NCBI RefSeq assembly: GCF_905220365.1
Contig: NC_061140.1
Location: 6,512,501-6,576,500, forward strand
Source: Vanessa cardui
Taxonomy: Eukaryota; Arthropoda; Insecta; Lepidoptera; Nymphalidae
Direction: 5' to 3'
DNA length: 64,000 bases
Below the pieces are notes generated by a model. The model had not been told where the DNA came from and searched no databases. It saw nothing but the letters and a program-made list of their open reading frames with translations. Positions 1 to 12,218 of this stretch are shown one piece after another. The position numbers were made by a program, and so were the translations under genes. Each line of letters opens with the position of its first letter. The stretch's first letter is position 1.

Positions 1-64
1 CTTTACCCGGAGCATTTTATCTTCTCGGTGGTTTGATGACGATACCCGCAGTCTTCATATTCAT
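1..64 (+). CDS. 3' end of penultimate coding exon of an upstream SLC46-type transporter paralog (partial)
   Basis: Reading from base 3 gives LPGAFYLLGGLMTIPAVFIF followed by a split codon 'AT' and a GTAAGC donor at 65-70. The downstream complete gene has FPGAFYLFDAALTLVALALF at the end of its exon 4, also followed by two leftover bases (AC) and GTAAGT. Shared residues (PGAFYL), hydrophobic character of the last transmembrane helix and identical intron phase show that this is the homologous exon of a neighbouring paralog in the same orientation. The rest of the gene lies left of the window. Its last exon should be downstream, but no candidate is convincing: possible acceptors are near 1800, 2398 and 3187. 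Homology is seen in the sequence; the tandem-cluster interpretation is inference. Confidence 0.8.
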
Positions 65-716
65 GTAAGCTAATGGTCGGACATTATATTATTTACTAAT
101 TCATTTTTTAAATAAGTGTATACTTCCCATAACTTTTTAAATTCAGACTGATAAAATTTATAAATCTGATTGAATACTGAACGCTCATTGGTCGGCCATT
201 GCGTCATACGCTGCATCTACCAATGGCCATTAAGATTAAACTTAAAATTATCTGACTTGGATCAGCGTTTCGAAAACTTGAAGAAGATATAGAGTATCCA
301 TATCTCCTTTAAGTTTTCGATTAATTTATCACTATTTCGAATATTAACGTAAAACAATATTTATAAATAGTATTGATTTTATTCTATTATGTGTTTGTAC
401 AACTAATACTTAAAGATCAATTATTCACAATTAGCAGATAGATACATAATAATTCAATTATAGTCCTACATATAAAATAGTCATTTATTTAACTGCTCTA
501 TATGTTACATATCAGTAATGACTATTTCAGTCTAGGTCGCCTTAGTAAGAAGTCATTGGCTTTTTGTCAAAAAAACCCTCTCTAAGTTGGAATATTTTCC
601 CTAAGCTTTGAAGTCGGTAGTATTAATATTCGCGAGCCTTAGAAAATACGTCAAACTAGTGGCTTTGTGCCTGGACTATTTCAGTTTCGACTGGGTTGTT
701 AGATGGGTTAAAAAGA

Positions 717-940
717 AGGTTGGTCTCTGTGCAAGTCAGAAATTCTATCGCCAATCAACATTATTCACTATTGTTGTATTCCAGTTTGAAGAGTGAGTGA
801 GCCAGTGCAATTACAGGCACAAGAGACATAACATCTTAGCTCCCAAGGTTGGAATGATTAATATTTCTTACAGCGCCATTGTCTATGGGCGGTTGTGACT
901 ACATACCATCAGGTGACCCATATGCCCGTTTTTGAGGATA
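717..940 (+). repeat. Interspersed repeat family B, degenerate copy
   Basis: Matches the family pattern: 'tgtgcaag', 'attgttgtattccagtttgaag', 'gtgagtgagccagtg', 'acaggcacaagagacataac', 'catcaggtgacccatatgc'. Probably a non-autonomous retroelement or the 3' end of a LINE; the class cannot be settled here. Confidence 0.65.
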
Positions 941-2016
941 TTCTTATACATAAACTATAACCTTATTATAATTATATCCTGTTGAGTTGAATAGTTATTC
1001 TTGAGAATAGGTGTCGTTTTAAAATAGATCAATTATTATTAAACAAAATATTATAAATATACGTTAAATATGTATTTTTAATAAAGCTAAAACTAGTAAC
1101 TAAACATAGTATCTTCTAAGCGTTGAAACAACTAAAATGTAAAACCTAGTAATATATTTATGAATACAGCACGTATGTAGCTAAATGTATGACTTAATTA
1201 ATGTTAGCTCAAGTTGTTGATGGTACTTGGTGCCTTGTATCAACATAAAACTCAGTGATTGTAAAAACACTTCAATCGTTTAAAGCATTTGAATGAAAAC
1301 TATTGGAATTATGAATATTAACTAATGTAAATACGAATTGGAATACGTAATGTCATAATTCTTAAATAACGAAAAGGTGATTGTGCTCTCGGAATTCCAT
1401 CAGGGTAATATGAATTTCAAAACTTAATTTACTAAATTCATAACCTAGTTAAATATGAAATATTTATCCGTCTTGTGTCTATTTATGTACCAACCTGACT
1501 ATACTTATGAAGACGACCTAGGTACGTTCTGTCAGTTGAACCTCATATGTTAAACCTGTCATACAAATGATAATCAGTCACAGCCAAGAGCACTTCACTA
1601 GGTTTGACGATCCGGTCACGAGTTAGCGCATAACCGTCTGAAGTAAAGTTCCTAATAAAGTAACTTTTTCAACTTTTTGTCAAAACCCCAAAATTTGCAA
1701 TTAAAGCCACAAATTATATACGTGCAAATGTCATGTGTTTTCATCATAATGTAACTTCTGATTAATTAGTGATAAGGCTTTGTGCGAGGTAGTCTGGCTA
1801 AATACAGTCAAGCTGTACTTTGTATTGTACTGATATCTTCCATGAGGTTAGGGACTCTGTAGCTAAAGGTGCAAAGGACAGAATGGGTTGGTTGGCTGGT
1901 TGTTACATTGGCGATGTAAAGGCTGTTTAATACTTGTTAAAGTATCAATATCTTTAAGTGTTGGTACCTACTTAGTGCCTGATGGGCCATTGTCAATCTG
2001 CTAACTTATTAATAAA

Positions 2017-2059
2017 ATACGTATTGCTTGAAAAAGTGACTTTTTCAAGCAATACGTAT
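2017..2059. repeat. 43-bp near-perfect palindrome
   Basis: Two perfectly complementary 21-base arms (2017-2037 and 2039-2059) surround a single central base, G2038. Arms begin ATACGTATTGCTTG and contain an A-run/T-run next to the centre. It would form a hairpin with almost no loop. No flanking element was recognised. Confidence 0.9.
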
Positions 2060-3288
2060 CAGCATGAATCGGCGGTTTAAATTTGGATATGTTTCATTAC
2101 ACACATGAAAAATATGCCAAGAGAATTTACCATCCCAATATGGTCAATTAACTGAATTAAAAATTTTCGTCTCAGCATGATGTGCCATTTATTTTATTTT
2201 ATAACAACCCTTATTTTCTAGTAGGCTTCGACGAAATTGGTTTGGAAATTTTAGCAACATTGATTGAATAAAATTGTATTTAATCGTATGTTCGGCTATG
2301 TTTTAATTAATAGTCACACAGTCTCACTGTCTATTAGAATGGTAATCCAACTCGACCGAATCTAGATCAAATATGCATCTCAAAATATATCACTTACTTT
2401 TCGTAGGACGAGACTGAATAACAAAATTTCTAGCACCAGGCTGATACTCAAAACTTTCTGAAAGAAAATTCCAATAACTTATTTTACTGACCTAATTGAA
2501 ACACAGAATCTTAGAAACGGCCTTATAAAAGACCAATAAGGCAAATTGGAAGGGTAACACAATTTATGTGACATTACGTATTTTTGAAAGATATAATAAT
2601 TAATATGTTTAATTTGTAACGGAATTTCTTCCTACGCAAAATATCCACGGTGTGTTTGTGGCTTATCTTGTATCAATATATTGTTATACAATAATTATGT
2701 TATTAATTAGTGATATTATTTTGTGTATAATTTACGCTTACTATAAATTTATATTTAGAATGCTATATTCCTATTCCTTCATAGCACCAAGCGTTACAAA
2801 AGTAATGGTACAATACTCAAATGACGCACAGAAATATTCCTATTATTTACTAAAAAGGATTCACGAATGGAATAGATATGGAGCTGTTACGAGCTCACAA
2901 TACTGAACTATACTAATTGAGAAGTATAAATGTCAGCTAGTTGTCTAACTTTCCCAACCATGTTAGCTACGGAACCGTGGCTTCCTGCAAGCTATGACAA
3001 ATAAGATTTCTATTTAAGTTTTGAATCTAAAGTTACCTAGGATCGAGAATCTAAAGTATTTTATTAAGTAAAATCGGGTTTCAACTAACCTAATACACTT
3101 ATATTAGTAAAGGAAATTCCAGAAGTAACTGTACTATAGTTGTGATTATCCTGGCTTTCATTAATTTAAGGTATTTGTAATTTTGTACAGAGTTTCGTTT
3201 ATCTATGACCTTCGCGGTGTTCTCCGCTTTAACACCAATATTCCAAGAGATTCAATAACTAGATATTCTTCGAAAAATAATATATAAC

Positions 3289-3535
3289 AAACTAGCAACC
3301 AGCCCCGGATTCTAAAATACTATAGATTTTTTTTATTTACTATGTCACATTAGAAACTCCTAAACTTATAAAAATGTTTCTTTAATATATGGTCCATGTA
3401 TTATATACAAAAACCTTTCTCTCGAATGACTCTATGTTTAAAAAAAAAATCGCTACAAAATCCGTTGCGTAGTTTAAAGATTTAACTATACAAAGTACAA
3501 AGGGACAGAGAAAGCGACTTTGTTTTATACTATGT
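3289..3535 (-). mobile_element. Small Helitron/MITE-like element, family F copy
   Basis: Begins 'ctagcaaccagccccgg' and ends 'actttgttttatactatgta', with shared internal pieces 'ttagaaactcctaaa', 'tccatgtattatataca' and 'ccgttgcgtag'. Related copies occur at 21105-21320, 27628-27890 and 54403-54650, and inverted at 53695-53870. The CTAG end next to a GC-rich stretch suggests a Helitron 3' end on the minus strand, but the other end lacks the canonical TC. Confidence 0.55.
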
Positions 3536-3879
3536 AGTTTCATAATAATTTTGTATATACTCTTCTATACATAGCTATATTTATTGCGTAATCTCCCACC
3601 AGTCCTGAAATATATCAAACAAATATAAAGCTCATTAATAAGTTACTTAAAATTCGATAACGAAATTCCTCCTTTACAAATATTGCCTGAATTGAATACA
3701 AACTCGGTACAATGAAAGTACAATTGTCATATTTGAAGGCACGTCGTTATGACAACATGCGATTGAGCAGTCGCAATTAAATTTCGCCGCGAGTGTCGAG
3801 GAGAATGACTTAGAACAGCCCCTTTTATTACGCACCTTTAAATCTGTAATATTTGAATGGAATTAATTGGTAGCTCTAA

Positions 3880-4033
3880 ATTAGAAAACTGTTACAAACA
3901 ATATAATTGTAATAAATTATTATCATTGTTATTTTCAAAGAGCTTATTCCTAAAATGGAAGGGATGTAGAAATTAGAAAATTATATAACAATGTAATTGT
4001 TATAAATTATTATCATTGTTATTTTCAAAGAGA
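3880..4033. repeat. Short tandem duplication
   Basis: Two diverged copies of about 60 bases (3880-3941 and 3974-4033) share 'aaattattatcattgttat' and 'tttcaaagag'. Confidence 0.75.
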
Positions 4034-5164
4034 TGTAGAAATGAAAGGCATAGAGTAAAAAAGATCGTTATTAGCAAAGGATAAACCTTCGCAGAAATCC
4101 TTGACGTTTCAATACTCGCTTAGGAATGAAAATACAAATATTAATTGTAAATATTAAGGAGTAAAAACTTTTTGTTGAAATTAATTCATACTTTCCTGAT
4201 TCCAGATTCCTTTACTTCATCCATAAAAGACAGGAAAAGGATGTTGTTAAAGATCCAGATGCGAAGGTCATGCATGCCCACGACAACGCAGTTACGGTGC
4301 TTTAAATATTATATAATACATTGTAAGAATAACATTACTATACTAGATTATTTTACTTAAAATATTATGTTCGTGTAATACTCATGTAAAATTAATAAAA
4401 CTTAACTTTAAACGAATTATATTTTTATGTTACATACATTTGTGTTGATTTTACTTTTAAGCTTTAGTTCTACCTCGTGTGCGATTTTTATTTTTTTCTT
4501 TATGAGGACTTATTCAATTTCTGTCATTTTTGAACTCGTGTTCTTGTAACTGTGTATGCGCAGGACATGTTATTGCGCATAAATCTGTGCGTAAACTTAG
4601 TGTACCTCTGTATTCCTTCACTCTTAAATCCAATGGTACCGGACCGGACCGCCCGGAAAAAGTTCAAGCAGAAACGCCTTTCAGTGTTTTCCGAGGCACT
4701 GAGGTGTACACACTTTGAGTCCTGGCTGTTACTGTAAATTAAAAAAAAAAAAACGAATTACATTTTAATTTTATTTCATTGATGTTTGATTATCTGTGCA
4801 CAAACTAGAAAAAAATAATAATAATCGATTAACATTAAATTGTTTAAAGTGATATAAATTGACGCGACATCTTATAATAAATAAATAATTTAACAAAAAA
4901 AAGTAAAGAAAATTATTAAGTATTGAAAAATTTTTAAATTTCTTTTCAAAAATAGGATCACATGGGAAGCATTAGTTTTCAAACAAAAATAAATAAATAT
5001 CAAAATCGGTTCACCCACTGAAAAGTTATGAGGAAACAAACATAGAAAAAAAAAACAATACAATACACACGAATTGATAACCTCCTGATTTTTGGAGTCG
5101 GTTAAAAATTCGTTACCAAGAAAATATAGCACGATTTGCTCTTAGATTGACGTTTAGACGTAGG

Positions 5165-5506
5165 TACAGTACGACACAAATTCGATGTAGCATCGGAATA
5201 TGCAATGGAATGAAAATAAAACCGATTAGTGCCGATTTACACAACCAATAGAAATAGCTCCCTATCGCGCCATTCGACACTATTCGTCGCTATAGATTCT
5301 CGCGTCAGAGAAAGCAAGTGTGTGTAAATTGACGCGTCAAATTGACGAATATATTAGGTCATATGATATTACAAGTTATTGCGTTTGTACAAAGATCATA
5401 TTCGCATGAGAAATAAATATTGATAATTTGGGATCTCGTACTCAATTCGTATGTGATTGGTTTTACGAATTTTGCCGATGCGACATCTAAGTTGTGTCGT
5501 ACTATA
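5165..5506 (+). mobile_element. MITE copy 1 (TAGTACGACAC terminal inverted repeats)
   Basis: Left end 'tacagtacgacacaaattc' and right end 'agttgtgtcgtactata' are inverted complements extending about 30 bases through 'gatgtagcatcgg'/'ccgatgcgacatc'. Internal sequence contains 'ccaatagaaatagctcccta'. Two more copies at 13215-13368 and 21560-21879. No coding capacity, so it must be mobilised in trans. Confidence 0.85.
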
Positions 5507-5844
5507 CGTGTGACTTCCCAACAAGAAATTGCTTGCGCAGTCATACTGGGTATTTATACAAATAGGGCATTGGGTTTTTCTTCACCACAACCATGTAAAA
5601 ATATTAAATATTTCATCAATGACGCCTTAAGTGGGTCAAATATTGTTGTGTTGTATTACTTTGAACAACAACTAAGCTATTATAAACTCTAAGGCGTCAA
5701 GCTGTCTAGTGCAGCTTTCACATCACTATTAACTATTGGATTTTTTATAAGATACACACTAATAATGTCCTATTATATTAGGTCATGAAATTATATATAA
5801 ATTCACATCGAAATTGCTACATTACGTAAACAATGTAGAAAAAA

Positions 5845-6128
5845 CTTACTTGGTGGTAGGGCTTTGTGCAAGCCCGCCTGGGTAGGTACCACCCACTCAT
5901 CAGTTATTATACTACTATAGTACTCAGTATTGTTGTGTTCCGGTTTGAAGGGTGAGTGAGCCAGTGTAACTACAGGCACAAGGGACATAACATCTTAGTT
6001 CCCAAGGTTGGTGGCACATTAACGATGTAAGGAATAGTTAATATTTCTTACAGCGTTATTGTCTATGGGTGATGGTGACCACTTACCATCAGGTGGCCCA
6101 TATGCTCGTCCGCCATATACATATACCA
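5845..6128 (+). repeat. Interspersed repeat family B, near full-length copy
   Basis: Runs from 'acttggtggtagggctttgt' through 'gtgagtgagccagtgtaact' to 'catcaggtggcccatatgct', followed by an A-rich end. This is one of the best-preserved copies in the window and can serve as local reference for the family. Confidence 0.8.
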
Positions 6129-7664
6129 TAAAAAAATACACTAAGACTCAATTGACCAACAATCTCAAACCAATCCTATCAACTAGAACGCGATTTTAAA
6201 TTTTGTATGAATTAAGTCAAAAAGCCGTAATTAATTAAGATAGTTTCAAGTTTAATATACTGTTAAAGAAAAAAAATCCTTTTTTAAAAAAAAAAAACAG
6301 GAGAGAAGGGGAAGTCTTATCCCAGCATAGGTCGTTTACAGGATGTATTTTATTTTCTCAAGAATATTCGCCTACTATGACTATTCAAGCATTTCTAGTT
6401 ATTGAGGAAACGTAAATAAAAATAAGTGCATTTAATCTCATCAGTTCATGACTTTAAAATCTGATGAAAATTATAATGGAAAAAAATAATTAATTAATTC
6501 TCTCCTAACATAATGGGTTGTTGGAAATTAATAATAATTATACTTTCTTCTTGATCTTGTTCACTTATTATCAACTACAGCGAATACGATACTATAAAAT
6601 ATAATGGATACTAAGAAATAGGTAGAAAAAAACGTAATTAAAAATATATATCAAATAAAATGGGTAAAATAAATGTTTGTGGTGAAACATAATTATCATA
6701 TATCTTACTTATTATAATTGTTTTATTCAAAGCGCCTGATTGAAATTGCTTGGCAATGATAAAGTAAGAAATATTGCTATAATATTTTCTCGATCATATT
6801 TTTAGTATTTGTATGAAAATATGAGACAACAAAATATTCTCATAAAATATTTTGATCGTAGTTTTTTTTAATTATCTACAAAAAAAGAAAACAAATATTG
6901 ACATTTCTTTATTAATGGCTAAATAATAAGGATTAAAAGCGTATTATAACCTTATAATTAAAACGACCAGCGTTGCAGTGTTTAAATATGTTAATCGCAT
7001 TTTAACGAATTGTTATGTTGTGATACTATAATATACATATATGTAGGTACCTTAAAATTTATGATTTACTAAATTACTTTATATACATAATAGTTTGTTT
7101 AATCTTCTTGTTCTATTTGGTCCTTAATTCAAATTTCAAATTATTATTTCCATCACAAAACCAGGAGCTAGGAGCTGACTGTGCCTGTATGACCTGTATC
7201 TTGGAAATTACAACCAGCCTGTGATACACCTGATCTGGTTGCCTTGGATAACTGCTCTATCACATTATGAAAGTGCTCATATATTCGTGTACTTTGATTC
7301 TTTGATGTAGAGTTGGTTTATTCTCAGATACGAGAATAAATGTTGAGTTTGATGATTTAAAAATGCTATAATATACAGTTAATTTGAATAAAAAATGTTA
7401 TTAATGCTATCAGATTTAGAAGTAGTGATATGCTTCACAGACCAGTCTATAGCAAGTACATCATAAATTATAAGTGTTATATTTTTTCATCCTTAATATG
7501 ATACTTGATACCGTCGGTTTCATAAGCATTCAATTACTAAAACTATTTACTATAATGAGTAATAATGAGGAGGTAAGTTCTCTAATCATAAACCTAAATA
7601 ACTCACATACAATCTTCGTTCCCACATTAATCGTTTAAAGATTATATTTCATAACCTCTTTCAG

Positions 7665-7990
7665 TTGTACTGTCAGCAAAAAAACTAATTCTTTTTTCAA
7701 ATCCCCAACAGGGCTATTTTTTAACGCAATAAAGCGTAAATTTAAATATTAGCTATTTTTATGTTTATCGTTTGAGTGTAACATATTTCAAGTAATTAAG
7801 TTTCAAATTGTTAGTATATATTATCGGTACAGTCAGCATAAAAAAATCTAGTTTTGTTTCAATTCCCAATAGTGCTATCTCCACGAAATGGAGCTAAACT
7901 TTTAAGTTCAAATTTAAATATAAGGTTTTTCATGTGTAGTGTTTGAATGTAACATTTTTCAGGTAATAAAGTTTCAAAATGTTAATATTC
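7665..7990. repeat. Diverged tandem duplication (unit about 160 bp)
   Basis: Unit one (about 7665-7825) and unit two (about 7826-7990) share 'tactgtcagca/tacagtcagca', 'aatcccca-cagggctat', 'gtttgagtgtaacat', 'caagtaattaagtttcaaa' and 'gttagtat'. Confidence 0.75.
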
Positions 7991-8259
7991 GTTATTAATA
8001 AGTTTACTAAGTAAGCACCAGTAAATATGAAATTAACAAGAATCTGGTCTTGGGCCTAAAAATGGTGATTCATAATAGAGTTGACACGATTATGGATAGA
8101 CTGGCCGAGTTTCATGCAGACCGGTTAAGGAATCCGGGATCCAACGAAGACCAATAACACAAAGGATGACATCTGTCATTGAACAAGTCTACGTCGTAAA
8201 GTCCAATGCAAACTAGTATTTGCATATTATGAATATTCAAAAATATGACAGACCCAAGT

Positions 8260-8646
8260 ATCCACTTCCCGTCTGAGGCCTCCTTTACCTTTAGGGAAAT
8301 ACTTGGAACGGATCCCACCAAGGCTGGTTGGTGGTTAGATTTGTGGCAGAATTTCGTTGAAATTAGCAAACTTTTGACGTGAGCTCGCATGTTTTGTGAC
8401 GTCATTAACAAGCAAGTCATAGGCGAATAGCGTACCTTTGGACCACTTAATCACATTATACCAAAGTAAAGAGAGATAGAGTGTTATCTGTTGATGTACG
8501 ACGGCGACTCTAATGCGCGTTGGTTGGTCACACGTGTTAGGATGTCAGACGCAGGTTTCCTCGCCATATTTTAATCACGAGAACACGAGATATATTATGA
8601 ACAATAATTAGGCGCATGAAAATTGAGTGGTGCTTGCCTTGAAACC
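8260..8646 (-). repeat. Family-A SINE, degenerate and interrupted
   Basis: Tail-side part at about 8260-8400 ('gaggcctcc', 'ggttggtgg', 'gtggcagaatttc') and head-side part at about 8545-8646 ('caggtttcctcgcc', 'cacgaga', 'gtggtgcttgcct') are separated by about 145 bases of unrelated DNA. Confidence 0.6.
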
Positions 8647-8929
8647 TTCAATCAATAGGTAATATACGCGTTACATTGACATTAATTTGTAACTCTTAAA
8701 TATACGAACACTGTAAGTTAACATCAATCTCAATTCATCTGTAGATATATAAATAAATATATACCTATCACTAAATAATAATAATAATTAAATATAACTG
8801 AGTATGCATTAAAATAGAATAAACAATTATTTATTTTATACACAAAAACACAGGATGACCTTCATTAAAATTCATCATGGTTATTTTAGATCAGTAATGA
8901 AGACACTCTTTAAATAGATATATAATATA

Positions 8930-9126
8930 CTAGTAGTTGCCCCTGGCTTCGCTCACGTTTATTTTGTTGGTTTTCATATGTTTGTCAAAAAAAGTAGACT
9001 TTGTCCTTTTTTGGAGTTTATGTTTGCTTCAATTAAATCTCATGAAATTCGGTTCAGCGGTTTGGTCGTGAAAAAGACGGACAGACAGACAGATTTACTT
9101 TCATAATATTAATATAGAAATATAGA
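8930..9126 (-). mobile_element. Small non-autonomous Helitron-like element
   Basis: On the minus strand the 3' end reads GCGAAGCCAGGGGCAACTA followed by CTAG and a flanking T, as Helitrons do. The 5' side begins TCTATATT and continues into 'gaaagtaaatctgtctgtc'. The internal 'gaaattcggttcagcgg' motif recurs in other copies (14831-15017, 55276-55485). Confidence 0.6.
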
Positions 9127-9446
9127 TTTATATTGAACTTGCTTGTAATTGAACGATATCACTAATGTCAATATATAAGTTTACTTTACTATCGAAGTAC
9201 TGGGCAGCCTAAGTCCAAATCTAAGAATACAAAAAAAAAAACGTTTAGCTATTGTACAAAATGAAAATAAACTGGTCTGCGCTTAAAAGCAAACTGAACG
9301 AAAAACGAGACCACACTATACTGGAAGCCTAATTCCACATTTAATTAGACATAATGTGTTTATTTTTTACTCTAGAATGGAATATTACTTTGTACCAAAT
9401 TTTGATGTGTCATTTCTGATAAGTGTGAGATTGATTTTGTTAGTAT

Positions 9447-9760
9447 AAAGTAAAGTAAAGAAAAAAGTAAAGTAACAGCCTGTATTTCCCACTGCTGAGA
9501 TAAGGCCTCCTCTTCCATTAAGGAGAGGGTTTGGAATTTATTCCACCACGCTGTTCCAATGCGGGTTGGTGGGATGCACATGTGGCAGAATTTCGAAATT
9601 AGACACATGCAGGTTTCCTCAAGATGTTTTCCTTCACCGCCGAGCACGAGATGAATTATAAACACAAATTCAGCACATACATATTGTGGTGCTTGCCTGG
9701 GTTTGAACCCACAGTCATCGGTTAAGATGCACGCGTTCTAACCACTGGGCCATCTCAGCT
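9447..9760 (-). repeat. Family-A SINE, near full length
   Basis: On the minus strand: a tRNA-like head 'gagatggcccagtggttaga' with B-box-like 'gggttcaaaccc', a body with 'cgaaattctgccacatgtgc' and 'aacagcgtggtgga', and a tail of TTTACT repeats. Pol III-transcribed, Metulj-type SINE by structure. Confidence 0.8.
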
Positions 9761-9952
9761 CCATTTAGTATAAGATTAATGAACTATGGAGGCAGGATTC
9801 CTTTATTGTAATGTATACTTAGTAGCGTTTGTTATTAGCTGTATTTCAGCATACTTAGGTATAATGAAAAAGGTGACGTCATTCAACGGTTCCATTTGTT
9901 TGATTTTGAGGTACCGTAAATATGAATTTACGTCCATACTCGGTCATCTATG

Positions 9953-10141
9953 AGCAGAGATTACTCAGTGATTGAAACATCTGCATCTTAAGAGATAATT
10001 GTGGGTTCAAAGCCAACCAGTAAATTTTCATGTCTTTATAATTCGTTTCATGCTCGATAGTGAAGGAAAACGTTATATTTGTGTGTTGTATTATAGCATA
10101 GGAAACCTGCAGGTGACAGATGATATGGATTGGATGGGCCA
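9953..10141 (+). repeat. Family-A SINE, degenerate head portion
   Basis: Shows the decayed head ('cagtgattgaaacatctgca', 'gtgggttcaaagcca') and 'gctcgatagtgaaggaaaac', 'ggaaacctgcaggtgac'. The 3' half is missing. Confidence 0.6.
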
Positions 10142-10859
10142 ATTAATTACTTTTACAATTACATAAATATGAAGAATGTTTGAACACACTGGCCAGTCAA
10201 TTTAAAAGAAAAAAAATTATTAAAAAAAGGTAATTGAAATGAGGTTAAATAAAATAATACATCTCGTTGCACTTGGTTTCAAACATTTCTGTTCCGAAAC
10301 CACGCATATGAGTAACCGGAGTTATAGTGTGTATCAATCCAAAAATAAAGAAAAAAATGCAATGTAGTACATACTTAAAACCATCGTATTATCGTAACTT
10401 AAAGACATGAAACGCTACTGATATCAATGTTCTCCATAAAAATGGTTATAAAATGTTACAGCTCGTGAATAACTACATACGTAAAATGTATGCACGTACA
10501 TTTGTTTCAAATACATTTCAAGAACAGGTTTATTAATGCTTAAAAAATCGTTTCCTTTGCTACATACCTTTATAAAATAAAGCAAAATAACAATCGACCT
10601 GAATTTATTAAATAAAAGAGATTTTTATTTTTTAAATCTTAATTTCGTATTATTTCATAATTTTTTTTAATTTTTATAATTGTTTGTTTAAAAGTAGGCA
10701 TTTCAGAATTTATTTATTTTTAGAATATTTGTAAAAGAGAAAATAAAGAAAGAAAGTTGATTGCTGTTTCATTTTAGGGTCACTGAATTAATATTTATTA
10801 AAAGGCATTTTTAAAAGTCGACGGTTCACTTTCGATAAACGCGATAGGTACTTTAACAT

Positions 10860-11233
10860 TATGCAGTTGTATAAACACTCACACATGTTTGTTCTTTACT
10901 CGACTAGACGTTCGAAACAATGTTGGTTGATGCGTAACTCAAGGTGCTCAGATAATAAGCCATTTATTAAAAGAGTCGTCGAGTATGGTAAGACCCTGTA
11001 TCGTAGCAACCGAGATGCGAGCGGCTCGCTCGACTCGTCGCTCTCCCATATCGCGATTGCATTTACAACCTGACATTAACAACTCTGGTTTTTGGAAACG
11101 ACTGTCGGAAAGCAACGGATTAAATAGTCACTATCGGTCGCCTGCGCCGCATGCTAACCGTATTGCTGTGCGTGGTTCAAATAACAAACAGTGCCTCCAC
11201 TTTTACTAACTCTCACTTTTAGTGTCGCTTAAT
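10860..11233 (+). promoter_or_regulatory. Probable 5' untranslated/promoter region of the SLC46-type gene
   Basis: This stretch, particularly 10975-11210, is noticeably richer in G+C and CpG than the surrounding DNA and runs straight into the start codon. A TATAAA string lies at 10870-10875, but no convincing initiator was identified at the expected distance. A GTAAGA string at 10987 could be a 5' UTR splice donor, though nothing demands it. Short open frames across it do not resemble known proteins. The role is inferred from position and composition. Confidence 0.4.
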
Positions 11234-12218
11234 ATGACTGCCAGCACCGTCGATATCTGTAGCACAAATGATCTCACGAAGTCTAATATACGGCTCACAG
11301 ATAAAATCGAAAAGGAAACCTGGAGAAAGAAATCGAAATATCTTTTGAAACAGATTAAGTATTTATTCCGTGAGACGACCGTCGAGCCATGCTTGTTTGT
11401 TTACATGCTATGTACCGGCCTGTCGTCGCTTGCCGTCCAGAACATGCATTTGGAAAAATCTTGCCGCGTAAATTTCCAATTCGGTGACGAAATATGTGAT
11501 CGTATAAGGGATAGGAATACCACCGGACTTGAAGTGGAGCTGAATCAGGTACAGTCGCTCGTCGCTAAAGTGGTGGCCTGGAAGTTTCCTCTTCAGACGA
11601 GCATACCGGCTGTGATGGTGCTTTTTATTGGCGCGTGGAGTGATAAGACGAAGAAAAGAAAGATATGTATTTTAGTACCGTTCCTAGGTGAAATTATAGC
11701 GAATATTGGTTTACTTTTCGCTACGTATTATTTTTATGAACTATCATTAACTGCGAATGCCTTGATAGAGGCATTACCAGCCGCGTTTAGTGGTAGTTAT
11801 ATTATTATATTTATGGGTATGTATAGTTTTATGTCGGACAGGACTACAGTTGAAAATAGAACGTTTCGCTTAGGACTTGTGACGATATGTGTTAGTTTAG
11901 GAACACCCACGGGAACGGCTCTGAGTGGAATATTATTACGCACGCTCGGATATTACGGCGTGTTCTCTGTGTTAATTTGTTTGTATACAGTAACGTTTAT
12001 ATATGGAATGTTACGGTTGGAAGACGTTCTACCGCCGGATGAAGACAAAACGTCCGTTCAAGGTGAAAAACAGAATCATTTGAAAAAAGTGTTCAAAGAA
12101 GTATTTGGAATGGTGGCTAAGACTGTCTTAGTGGCAATTAGACCACGTGCGTTTGGTATGAGGAAGCAGATACTCTCAGTAATCATTCTGTACATTCTAA
12201 TGGTCGGACCGCTCTATG
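11234..12218 (+). CDS. SLC46-type gene, coding exon 1
   Basis: Encodes residues 1-328 plus the first base of codon 329: the N-terminal cytosolic tail, helices 1-6, the motif-A loop, the central cytosolic loop and the start of helix 7 (SVIILYILMVGPLYG). The exon ends in ATG with a strong GTGAGT donor at 12219-12224. Its G+C content is visibly higher than that of the flanking DNA. Confidence 0.93.

Larger units (their letters stand above)
65..5164. other. Intergenic: downstream of upstream paralog, no secure gene
   Basis: AT-rich. It should contain the last intron and last exon of the partial paralog. It also holds a degenerate family-B repeat (717-940), a 43-bp palindrome (2017-2059), a Helitron/MITE-like element (3289-3535) and a short tandem duplication (3880-4033). 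The 84-codon hydrophobic frame at 2652-2906 resembles nothing I know and is probably chance. Confidence 0.6.
5507..10859. other. Intergenic: upstream of the SLC46-type gene, repeats only
   Basis: Contains a family-B copy (5845-6128), a tandem pair (7665-7990), family-A SINE copies (8260-8646, 9447-9760, 9953-10141) and a small minus-strand Helitron-like element (8930-9126). No coding exon was recognised. Confidence 0.6.

Noticed and set aside
2652..2906. 84-codon hydrophobic frame as a small membrane protein gene
   Set aside because: Low-complexity I/Y/S-rich composition typical of AT-rich non-coding DNA, no start context or splice signals, no recognised family.
4530..4737. Overlapping 62- and 61-codon frames as the terminal exon of the upstream paralog
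   Set aside because: The acceptor-like 'tatgcgcag' exists, but the phase required by the donor at 65 leads to an early stop and the peptide is unlike the tail at 39101-39200.
9372..9665. 97-codon frame and similar ones at 35146-35337, 36242-36442 and 46774-46971
   Set aside because: These lie within family-A SINEs and repeat the same peptide pieces; they are not genes.
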